64,000 nt of DNA, from contig CAZOJQ010000010.1 of the NCBI GenBank assembly GCA_964580185.1, positions 1 through 64,000 on the forward strand. The letters run 5' to 3'. Positions 8,201 to 14,415 of the stretch are shown piece by piece. The position numbers and the translations under genes are program-made. The notes under the pieces are model-generated. The model saw only the letters and a list, made by a program, of their open reading frames with translations. It was not told the DNA's origin and ran no database searches. This stretch comes from CAYWWY01 sp964580185. GTDB taxonomy: Bacteria > Thermotogota > Thermotogae > MWEM01. Position 1 is the stretch's first letter, and every line of letters begins with the position of its first letter.

Positions 8201-9129
8201 TGGATTTCCTTGTTGGCGTTTTGCAGGCCACGATTCGCGCGGGCACTCCGATTTTGCTTGCTGCGACGGGTTCAATCATCGTCGAAAGAAGCGGAGTAAT
8301 GAATCTCGGTATCGAAGGGATTATGCTCATGGGGGCAATCGGCGGATTTGCGACTGCGATCACAACGTCAAACCTTTTTTTGGCTCTACTTGTGGCGGCT
8401 TTGATGGGTGCGATCCTTGGGTTGATTCACGCATGGGTATCGATCAGTCTTAGAGTCAACCAAGTTGTCAGCGGATTGGCAATCGCAATGCTGGGTGGGG
8501 GGATTTCCGGTATTTGGGGTCGAAGCTTCATTGGAAGGACAGCGGTACGTTTCGAACCCATATCGGTTCCTTTGTTATCGGAGATTCCGCTGCTCGGACC
8601 CACCCTCTTCCGGCAAGATCTTCTCGTATATGCTTCGTTGCTTTTGGTGATTGTGTTATGGATCTTCCTGTTCCGGACAAGGGGCGGGATGGTTCTTCGA
8701 TCTGTGGGAGAAGCCCCTGATGCAGCAGATGCGAGAGGAATCTCTGTGTATGGAGTGAGATACCTTGCGACAGTGTGCGGTTGCGCCATTGTCGCTATAG
8801 GAGGCGCCTATCTCTCTCTGGCATATACTTCGATGTGGATCGAAAATATGACCGCTGGCCGGGGATGGATCACAGTGGCCTTGGTGATCTTTTCTACTTG
8901 GGATCCATTGAAAGCATTGCTTGGCGCGTATATTTTCGGTGGAGTAACCGCTATTCAACTTCGGCTTCAAACGATTGGAGTCAATATCTCCTCTCACATC
9001 CTCATGATGTTCCCCTACCTTGCCACATTGATCGTAATCGTCTTGTTTAATTCCAGTGAGAGAATCCGAAGAAGAATGGGAGTCCCAAGCCAACTGGGTA
9101 TTCCCTATTCTCGGGAAGACAAAAGCTGA
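8200..9129 (+). CDS. ABC importer permease 2 (BPD_transp_2, YufQ-like)
   Basis: A 309-residue membrane protein starting at ATG 8200, overlapping the previous stop as TGATG. The open frame extends upstream, but the earlier in-frame ATG at 8107 lies inside permease 1 and has no ribosome site. VMNLGIEGIMLMGAIGGFA near residue 35 and RSVGEAPDAADARGISVYGVRY near residue 170 are the two signature regions of this permease subfamily. It completes the four-gene importer. A short perfect hairpin (9179-9195) follows the stop but has no U-tract. Confidence 0.92.
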   Translation: MDFLVGVLQATIRAGTPILLAATGSIIVERSGVMNLGIEGIMLMGAIGGFATAITTSNLFLALLVAALMGAILGLIHAWVSISLRVNQVVSGLAIAMLGGGISGIWGRSFIGRTAVRFEPISVPLLSEIPLLGPTLFRQDLLVYASLLLVIVLWIFLFRTRGGMVLRSVGEAPDAADARGISVYGVRYLATVCGCAIVAIGGAYLSLAYTSMWIENMTAGRGWITVALVIFSTWDPLKALLGAYIFGGVTAIQLRLQTIGVNISSHILMMFPYLATLIVIVLFNSSERIRRRMGVPSQLGIPYSREDKS

Positions 9130-9178
9130 TACCCCCGTTTACCGATTTCCCGTTCGACCCTCTTTGATCAAATGGATT

Positions 9179-9195
9179 GTCGCTTTCCAAGCGAC
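9179..9195. other. Short perfect hairpin downstream of the importer operon
   Basis: GTCGCTT (9179-9185), loop TCC, AAGCGAC (9189-9195). It lacks a U-run, so it may be a 3' processing end or an operator rather than an intrinsic terminator. It lies 60 nt before the vWA gene. Confidence 0.4.
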
Positions 9196-9254
9196 CATCT
9201 CTCCGTTGATCCGTGCTATCATTTCTCCAATTATACCAAACGGAGGTGAAACGG

Positions 9255-9902
9255 ATGATCAATCGAGCAACTGATTTGGTTTTCATTCTGGATCGGAGTG
9301 GATCGATGAGCGGTTTGGAAAGCGACACGATCGGTGGTTTTAACGCATTTTTGAAGAACCAGCAGGCTGTTCCTGGCGAAGCATTTGTGACAACGGTCTT
9401 GTTCAACGATGCGTATGAATTGCTGCACCACCGGGTAAAAATGAAAGATGTACAGCCCATCACCGGAAAAGAGTACTTTGTCGGAGGGACCACGGCATTG
9501 TTCGACGCAATCGGAAAAACCATTTCCATGATGGAACCCCGGGGAAACCACAATAGAGATCATTTCCATCGGGATAACCTTTTATTTGTGATTACGACCG
9601 ATGGTCTGGAAAATGCCAGCCGAGAATACTCCTTTGAAATGATCCGACAGATGATCAGGGGAAAAAAGGGAGTGGGGTGGGAGTTTGTTTTTTTGGGAGC
9701 GAACATCGATGCCATTGCAACCGCACAAACCATAGGAATCCATGAAACCAGGACGGCCAACTACCACGCGGACGAAAAAGGACTCCGAGTCAACTATGAA
9801 GCGATCGATTCTCTTGTACTGGGATACCGAAGGATCGGGGCGGTTCAAGAAGATTGGAAACTGAGAATCGAAGAAGACTTTCATGGAAGGAAGCGTAGGT
9901 AA
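9255..9902 (+). CDS. von Willebrand factor A domain protein (cytoplasmic)
   Basis: A 215-residue, single-domain protein. The metal-ion-dependent adhesion motif DxSxS is DRSGSMS at residues 13-19, the threonine site is in GGTTALFDAIGKT, and the third acidic position fits VITTDGLENAS. There is no signal peptide or membrane segment, so it acts inside the cell. The start is set by CGGAGGTGAAACGG just before ATG 9255. The next gene encodes a helix-turn-helix type protein. I recognise this vWA plus HTH pairing as a recurrent conserved neighbourhood in Gram-positive and other genomes, with no defined function, sometimes near stress or tellurite-type genes. Confidence 0.85.
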   Translation: MINRATDLVFILDRSGSMSGLESDTIGGFNAFLKNQQAVPGEAFVTTVLFNDAYELLHHRVKMKDVQPITGKEYFVGGTTALFDAIGKTISMMEPRGNHNRDHFHRDNLLFVITTDGLENASREYSFEMIRQMIRGKKGVGWEFVFLGANIDAIATAQTIGIHETRTANYHADEKGLRVNYEAIDSLVLGYRRIGAVQEDWKLRIEEDFHGRKRR

Positions 9903-9944
9903 CCCCAAACTGCCTCTCTCTTAGCCTGGATTGGCCTCACAGGC

Positions 9945-9973
9945 TTGCGTCTTTTCCTGTTTTGTGCTAAGAT
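9945..9973 (+). promoter_or_regulatory. Possible promoter of the HTH-like gene
   Basis: TTGCGT (9945-9950), 17-nt spacer, TAAGAT (9968-9973). It overlaps an imperfect AGCCTG/CAGGCT hairpin that could end the vWA transcript. Confidence 0.4.
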
Positions 9974-10018
9974 CAATTCGCGAAACCTTTTTTATAACTC
10001 TGGTAGAGAGGGAGGTTC

Positions 10019-10066
10019 ATGATGCCCAAGATCTTCGTTTCGTTGGGAGCGTCGTCTGTATGCTAA
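10019..10066 (+). CDS. Possible 15-residue leader peptide
   Basis: A strong site, GGGAGG, precedes two in-frame ATG codons (10019 and 10022) of a short frame reading MMPKIFVSLGASSVC. Its TAA (10064-10066) overlaps the ATG (10060) of the HTH-like gene. The ribosome site is much better than the one in front of the larger gene, so the short frame may load ribosomes by translational coupling. It could instead be chance. Confidence 0.35.
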   Translation: MMPKIFVSLGASSVC

Positions 10067-10566
10067 GCGAAAATGTGTTGCGCCAGATCCAATCGTACAT
10101 CAAAGACCATTATTTGGAGACAGAAACGCTGGTTGAAGAGCAAGAAGCAGAGCATTTCCAGGAAATGCTCAACCTCACTCCACTAACGCTTGGGAAACCT
10201 GAACTAGAGAAAAAACTGAGCCATCCTGAGGAGACATTCTCCCAAGCGTTGTTCCATTGGATCAAAAAAAAGGGGTTCTCTGAAGTAGAAACCTATAAGA
10301 AAGCCAATATCGATCGGAAGCTGTTTTCCAAAATCCGCGCTGACAAAGACTACCGCCCCTCCAAATCAACTGCGGTCGCACTGGCCATCGCTTTAGAGCT
10401 AAACCTGGATCAAGCAAAGCAACTGCTTCACAAAGCGGGATATGCCCTATCGCATTGCAGCAAATTCGATATTATTATTACATACTTTATCGAAGAAGGT
10501 ACCTACGATCTTTTTGAGATCAATGAGGCTCTATTCGCTTTCGATCAAATACTCCTTGGAACCTGA
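10060..10566 (+). CDS. Conserved helix-turn-helix-like protein paired with vWA gene
   Basis: About 168 residues. The central part, YKKANIDRKLFSKIRADKDY then KSTAVALAIALELNLDQAKQLLHKAGYALS, is laid out like an XRE-type helix-turn-helix with an acidic, helical surround. The C-terminus (FDIIITYFIEEG, then IFEINEALFAFDQ-like residues) is highly typical of a conserved protein found beside cytoplasmic vWA genes. Function is unknown; DNA- or RNA-binding is an inference from the HTH shape. The start at 10060 is the first sensible Met; the frame is open from 9931 but that part has no ribosome site. Confidence 0.75.
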   Translation: MLSENVLRQIQSYIKDHYLETETLVEEQEAEHFQEMLNLTPLTLGKPELEKKLSHPEETFSQALFHWIKKKGFSEVETYKKANIDRKLFSKIRADKDYRPSKSTAVALAIALELNLDQAKQLLHKAGYALSHCSKFDIIITYFIEEGTYDLFEINEALFAFDQILLGT

Positions 10567-10625
10567 ATTGATTCCGATTTTGGTTTCATCAAGGAAGAAA
10601 CCCAAAATGTGGAGGAGGGCACATA

Positions 10626-11486
10626 GTGATTGACAATATCGAATACCGTACGTTGGAAGAGGAGACGATCGAATCTCTTCATCAGGCATTTCTGGATGCC
10701 TTCTCGGATTATGAAATCCCAATTCATCTACCTCTGGATCGGTTTCAAGAGATGTTGGAAACAAGAAGCTATCATCCCGCCTCCTCGATCGGAGCTTACA
10801 TTCATAATCGGTTGGTTGGTTTTGTGTGCGCCGGGGTTCGGGATGGTCCCGATGATCGATTAGAGGGGTATGATGTGGCAACTGGAATCATCCAAGAGTA
10901 TCAGAAGAAAGGGATCGGGAGTGAAATCACTCAAGTGCTTCTGAGAAAGATGAAGCTCCAGGGTTTTTGCCGCTTTTCCCTTGAAGTTCTTGAAAACAAC
11001 ATACCGGCCCAGAAAGCGTATCGAAAGAACGGGTTCCAAATCACTCGGAAACTCCACTGTTATCGAATCCGTCCGGAAGCATCGAACAAGGAACCAGAAG
11101 CGTTTTCAGTTTCAGATGAAAGCGTTTTGCGCGGGTTTGATGAATCAATCATGAACTCTTTCTCTCCTTCATGGCAAAACTCTTTTGCGTCGTATCGCAA
11201 CAAGAAAGATAATCATCGGATTCTGCTCATACAAGATCCCAATCAGAAAATGATTGGATATGGGATCATCCATAAAGAGTCGGGGAATATCCTTCAAATC
11301 GGAACCATAGACCATCCAAATCGAAAGGGCCTCGTAGAGAGAGTTTTCCATTCGATGACTTTCGCTGTACCCAAAGAAAGCTATTCGGTTCTAAACATCG
11401 AGGAGGGTTCATGGCTGGATGGTGTTCTGCCATCGCTGGGGTTTACCCATTTTTTGAGTCAGTTTGAGATGGAGTTTCTGTTTTGA
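10626..11486 (+). CDS. GNAT-family N-acetyltransferase with C-terminal extension
   Basis: A 286-residue protein starting at GTG 10626 after GGAGG. Residues 1-140 form a GNAT domain: YDVATGIIQEYQKKGIGSEIT is the motif A acetyl-CoA loop (Q/RxxGxG/A) and NNIPAQKAYRKNGFQITR is the motif B end. Residues 150-286 resemble a second, degenerate GNAT-like half without a clear acetyl-CoA loop. Substrate unknown; it is likely an acyl-CoA-dependent modifier of a small molecule or protein N-terminus. It converges on the microprotein transcription unit at a shared bidirectional terminator. Confidence 0.85.
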   Translation: MIDNIEYRTLEEETIESLHQAFLDAFSDYEIPIHLPLDRFQEMLETRSYHPASSIGAYIHNRLVGFVCAGVRDGPDDRLEGYDVATGIIQEYQKKGIGSEITQVLLRKMKLQGFCRFSLEVLENNIPAQKAYRKNGFQITRKLHCYRIRPEASNKEPEAFSVSDESVLRGFDESIMNSFSPSWQNSFASYRNKKDNHRILLIQDPNQKMIGYGIIHKESGNILQIGTIDHPNRKGLVERVFHSMTFAVPKESYSVLNIEEGSWLDGVLPSLGFTHFLSQFEMEFLF

Positions 11487-11554
11487 TTGGTTTGAAGGAA
11501 GCTTTGAGAATGAAAGAGTTCGAGATTCAGAATCTGTTCCAGAAAAGAAGGCAT

Positions 11555-11591
11555 AAAAAAACCCTCAACTTTGTTTTTGGTTGAGGGTTTT
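11555..11591 (-). terminator. Bidirectional intrinsic terminator between GNAT gene and microproteins
   Basis: A 12-bp stem pairs 11558-11569 with 11580-11591 around a 10-nt loop. On the minus strand it is followed by a run of U (11560-11555); on the plus strand TTTTCT follows. It closes both the GNAT gene and the oppositely oriented microprotein pair. Confidence 0.88.
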
Positions 11592-11623
11592 CTAAGAGGT
11601 CAAAGACTCACGACTGAATGGAA

Positions 11624-11725
11624 TCATGCTCTATATCCTAATTCGAAGGATCGGTCGTATATGTCGTCATAAATGTCTTCTAACCTCCGAGGTTTCTTTG
11701 ATAACAGGGACTTCTTGAACGCCAT
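11624..11725 (-). CDS. 33-residue microprotein, family member 2
   Basis: A small ORF of 33 codons, preceded by GAAGGAGGTGAGCACC, a near-perfect ribosome site. The N-terminal half is basic (MAFKKSLLSKKPRRLED). The C-terminal half is acidic/aromatic and ends in SFELGYRA. Ungapped alignment with the neighbouring member at 11753-11854 and the distant member at 51394-51495 keeps Glu16, an aliphatic residue at 18, an acidic residue at 21, aromatics at 23 and 27, and Arg32 next to a small last residue. No signal peptide, no cysteine. I do not recognise the family. It lies second in a two-gene unit that ends at the terminator at 11555-11591. Confidence 0.72.
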   Translation of the reverse strand: MAFKKSLLSKKPRRLEDIYDDIYDRSFELGYRA

Positions 11726-11752
11726 GGTGCTCACCTCCTTCTTCTTGGGTTC

Positions 11753-11854
11753 CTACGCTCGGAATCCCAGTGTGTAGACGTTGATAAAACTCTCTCTTTG
11801 GACCTTTTCGATTCTGTGGCTCATCTCTGCTGCGCTTACGGTTCGTTTCTTCAT
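11753..11854 (-). CDS. 33-residue microprotein, family member 1
   Basis: A 33-codon ORF with the ribosome site AAAGGAGGTGAGTATA, almost the same as that of its partner 27 nt downstream. The sequence begins MKKRTVSAAEMSHRIEK and ends SFINVYTLGFRA. Residues 16-18 EKV, 23-25 FIN, Tyr27 and Arg32 are identical to the third family member at 51394-51495, about 40 kb away. This argues strongly that the frame is translated and selected. It is charged, probably helical and cytosolic. Possible roles, all inference: a binding partner of a larger protein, a peptide precursor, or a signalling peptide. Confidence 0.75.
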   Translation of the reverse strand: MKKRTVSAAEMSHRIEKVQRESFINVYTLGFRA

Positions 11855-11886
11855 TATACTCACCTCCTTTTTCGATTTTCATTGAT

Positions 11887-11917
11887 ATTGTACTCTATGA
11901 GCATTGCTCCCTGTCAA
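11887..11917 (-). promoter_or_regulatory. Promoter with internal palindrome upstream of the microprotein pair
   Basis: Minus-strand TTGACA (11917-11912) and TACAAT (11892-11887) with a 19-nt spacer. The spacer contains the palindrome GAGCAATGCTC (11899-11909, 5-bp arms around one base). A long spacer with a dyad in it is the layout of promoters twisted into activity by MerR-type regulators, but a simple repressor site is equally possible. Confidence 0.55.
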
Positions 11918-12041
11918 CACTCAAAACAACCCAAAATAGGTAACAATTGGGTAAACTGAGGAGTTGACTCCTTGAAAGAACCGAAGGAGAAATTGATTCA
12001 TCCCAACGTTTATCCCACTATCACTGGATTTTCCCATCTAC

Positions 12042-12070
12042 TTGACATTACAGAGTAGAAGGAGTATAAT
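12042..12070 (+). promoter_or_regulatory. Consensus promoter of the padR-like operon
   Basis: Perfect TTGACA (12042-12047), 17-nt spacer, TATAAT (12065-12070). Confidence 0.9.
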
Positions 12071-12083
12071 CCAGTGTCCAGTA

Positions 12084-12098
12084 CTATGTATTACATAG
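12084..12098. promoter_or_regulatory. Dyad operator, probably PadR autoregulatory site
   Basis: CTATGT-ATT-ACATAG, a perfect 6-bp dyad containing the ATGT/ACAT half-sites typical of PadR operators. It is centred about 20 nt after the -10 box, in the start region of the transcript, so binding would block transcription. Confidence 0.65.
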
Positions 12099-12109
12099 GA
12101 GGGGAATCA

Positions 12110-12430
12110 ATGAATCACTATACCCAAATCGTAAAAGGAATCTTGGAAGGATGTATTCTCAAAATCATCGAAAAAGGAGAAACGTATGGTTACCGAATAC
12201 TAGAGGGGTTGAATAAGTATGGATTTGAGGTCAACGAAGCAACAGTCTATTCAATTTTGACTCGGCTTCAAAGCAAAGGACTACTCGCCATTAAAAAAAG
12301 TCCTTCGCCTTTGGGACCAGTAAGGAAGTACTATTCCTTATCAGCAGAAGGGAAAGATGCTTTGAAAGAATTCAATGCAATTTGGGTTCGAATCCAAAAG
12401 ATAACAAACTATATTATGGAAGGTGAATAA
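12110..12430 (+). CDS. PadR-family transcriptional regulator
   Basis: 106 residues, starting at ATG 12110 after GGAGGGGAATCA. It has the PadR winged-helix pattern: GILEGCILKIIEKGETYGYRILEGL, then NEATVYSILTRLQSKGLL as recognition helix and wing, and KYYSLSAEGKDAL. The family represses genes for transporters or membrane stress proteins. Length and domain match the short subfamily-1 PadR proteins that dimerise through a C-terminal helix. It shares a transcript with the membrane protein gene that follows at once, and a dyad at its own promoter suggests autorepression. Confidence 0.92.
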   Translation: MNHYTQIVKGILEGCILKIIEKGETYGYRILEGLNKYGFEVNEATVYSILTRLQSKGLLAIKKSPSPLGPVRKYYSLSAEGKDALKEFNAIWVRIQKITNYIMEGE

Positions 12431-12431
12431 A

Positions 12432-13277
12432 ATGACAAAAAAAGGCAAAACTGTTATGTTTGCTTCGATACTGTTGGCTGTAGCCCTCATAATCAGCGCC
12501 GCTTTTTTCTCAGCCAACCATATCAATGAAACGGGCTTTTTTCAGATCGAATCTTTACTGTACGTTTTAGCGGTTCTATTGATGGGATTGCTCTCTGTCA
12601 TCATTGTTTTCCTTTCAAAGGTCCGTAAAAGCCTCAACGAAAAGAAATTAAATCCTGATTACTACGAGCGCTACGAAACGATACTGGACTCAATTGGAAA
12701 TTCTCAATTGCGCGATCAGAAGAAAACCGAAATGATCGAAGATATCCTTGATCTCCTTCTTGAAGCACAAATTGCGGGGAAACCCGCGGAAACTGTAATC
12801 GAGAATCCGATTCTCTTCTCTCAAAAGGTAATTCGGTCTTATTCAAGCCCATTCCGTTCAGCTGTCTTATGTCTGCTAGATGGTGTTCTATTTTTCATTT
12901 TCGCTCTCATGGGAATAAACGCTTTATTATGGTTTGAAAAAACCGATATGAGTTATTTCAGTATGAAAATAGATTTGACTATGGTTGTTTTCTTAGGAAT
13001 CATCGCTTTTGTGTTGATTCCCTTGACTAAAAAAATGACACCCAAACAACCGTGGGTATTCCTATTACCCATTGGCTTTGGTATCGCATATATTGGGCTC
13101 ATAATGATTCTTAGGAGGTTTTTTTATGGATATGAGAGTGTTCAATTTCTCCTCGAAACAACGATACCAGCCGTTCCAAACACTCCTGTATTCCTTTTAT
13201 ACTCTCTTGCTATCCCGGTCATCATTTTCGCCAAAAGCTATATCCGGCGAATGGAAAAAAACCCTTGTTCCAGATGA
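12432..13277 (+). CDS. DUF1048-like membrane protein co-transcribed with PadR
   Basis: About 281 residues. There are two N-terminal membrane helices (residues 10-30 and 38-60), then a soluble stretch YYERYETILDSIGNSQLRDQ followed by EMIEDILDLLLEAQIAGKP. This resembles the small helical DUF1048/DUF1129 domain that often accompanies PadR regulators. Four further membrane helices follow (residues about 145-275). Start ATG 12432 follows GGAAGGTG and lies 1 nt after the padR stop. Function unknown; a membrane-stress or envelope role is only inferred from the PadR partner. Confidence 0.75.
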   Translation: MTKKGKTVMFASILLAVALIISAAFFSANHINETGFFQIESLLYVLAVLLMGLLSVIIVFLSKVRKSLNEKKLNPDYYERYETILDSIGNSQLRDQKKTEMIEDILDLLLEAQIAGKPAETVIENPILFSQKVIRSYSSPFRSAVLCLLDGVLFFIFALMGINALLWFEKTDMSYFSMKIDLTMVVFLGIIAFVLIPLTKKMTPKQPWVFLLPIGFGIAYIGLIMILRRFFYGYESVQFLLETTIPAVPNTPVFLLYSLAIPVIIFAKSYIRRMEKNPCSR

Positions 13278-13310
13278 GTTCTTGGGTCTCGGACCATATT
13301 TTGCAGGGGT

Positions 13311-13538
13311 TCAACGGTTTCGATGGGTTTTTTCGTTTCCTCGTTTGAAGTTTCCCGTTGCTTTGGCCATGATCATTTGCCCTTCAGCAGAGGGTGCGCT
13401 TGCCATTTTTTTCAGAAAGCGTTCTCCCGCTAGACCCTTGAGGGTTTTCACTGTTTTTCGGTTCCATTCGATAAAAACCGTCCCCTCTTTGGTGACGCGA
13501 TACGAAAAGACATTTGCTTCCGGATTGATTGGATTCAT
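13311..13538 (-). CDS. Small conserved hypothetical protein (75 aa)
   Basis: 75 residues with AAGGAG 11 nt before the start. The pattern FSYRVTKEGTVFIEWNRKTV, then LKGLAGERFLKK and ending IMAKATGNFKRGNEK, matches a small cytosolic protein I have seen annotated as hypothetical in many anaerobes: a short beta-hairpin followed by helices. No catalytic motif. Convergent with the DUF1048-like gene. Confidence 0.75.
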   Translation of the reverse strand: MNPINPEANVFSYRVTKEGTVFIEWNRKTVKTLKGLAGERFLKKMASAPSAEGQMIMAKATGNFKRGNEKTHRNR

Positions 13539-13692
13539 TTGAAGGTTCTCCTTTTTGGTACGTATGGATTATCCGAACGATCCATCATAGAGGGATTATA
13601 ACACGCGCCGTATCCAATCAAGCCCAAGCCCGAAAATGATGGACATTGACGTAAAAAAACCGGTACGCATTCAATGAAGAAAGGGTGAAACC

Positions 13693-14370
13693 ATGAAGGT
13701 TTATACGGAAGATAAAGGAGATACCATAGAATTTGGTATCGCTGATTTTGATCCAAAGTATCGGCCTGTGCTGAAAATGTGTTTCTACGAAGACAAGGGA
13801 ACCGTTTTCACGAAATCCTACCCGAAAGAAGCCCCACACATGGAAAAGGTTCGAAGGCATTACCTTCAGTATGGGAAAATGATGTTTGACCAGTTGGGGT
13901 ATTGGATCCCGATTCCATGGGAAACAGCACTGGATGCTTTTTGTCAAAGAATCAAAGGTCAGAACATCGATTGGTGGTTGGTTGGGAGCTGTTCTGCTTG
14001 TATTCGAGGAATTCCGTTGAATCCTCACGATATTGACATAATGATCGATTCAAAGGATACAGAGAAGATTACCGAACTCTTTGCGGACGTTCTTATTGAA
14101 CCCCTGATCAACACGCAAGGATGGGTAACGAAGGAATTTGGTGTAGTTTTTCTCCATGCTCGGATCGATATCGCGTCCGATCCATCGGAGAGGTTGGACC
14201 AACCTGATCCTGTCGATTGCGGACCATACGCAAAACACCACCTTGAGCACGTACAATGGCGCGGATTCACGATACCGGTTCCTCCGATCGAGCTGTTGAT
14301 CCATTCCAATCGGAAGAGAGGGAGAATAGATCGGGTGCAGATCCTTGAAGAGTATTTGTTCAACCGTTAG
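13693..14370 (+). CDS. Nucleotidyltransferase-fold protein
   Basis: 225 residues. The C-terminal two thirds show the minimal nucleotidyltransferase pattern: WWLVGSCSACIRGIPLNPHDIDIMID, with a GSxxxx helix and the DID metal-binding aspartates near residue 114-116, and a third acidic position in VFLHARIDIAS. The first about 90 residues are an unrecognised alpha/beta extension. Likely transfers a nucleotide to a small molecule or is a degenerate relative of the aminoglycoside/lincosamide type. AAAGGGTGAAACC precedes ATG. Stand-alone gene. Confidence 0.7.
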   Translation: MKVYTEDKGDTIEFGIADFDPKYRPVLKMCFYEDKGTVFTKSYPKEAPHMEKVRRHYLQYGKMMFDQLGYWIPIPWETALDAFCQRIKGQNIDWWLVGSCSACIRGIPLNPHDIDIMIDSKDTEKITELFADVLIEPLINTQGWVTKEFGVVFLHARIDIASDPSERLDQPDPVDCGPYAKHHLEHVQWRGFTIPVPPIELLIHSNRKRGRIDRVQILEEYLFNR

Positions 14371-14415
14371 TCGGAATCAGGGAAGCAACAAGCACAGGAA
14401 TTCCGCTGGTTTTCC

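Noticed and set aside
11667..11882. A 71-codon minus-strand ORF across the microprotein pair
   Set aside because: It is in another frame from the two ribosome-site-led 33-codon ORFs, has low-complexity charged composition and no alignment to the third member.
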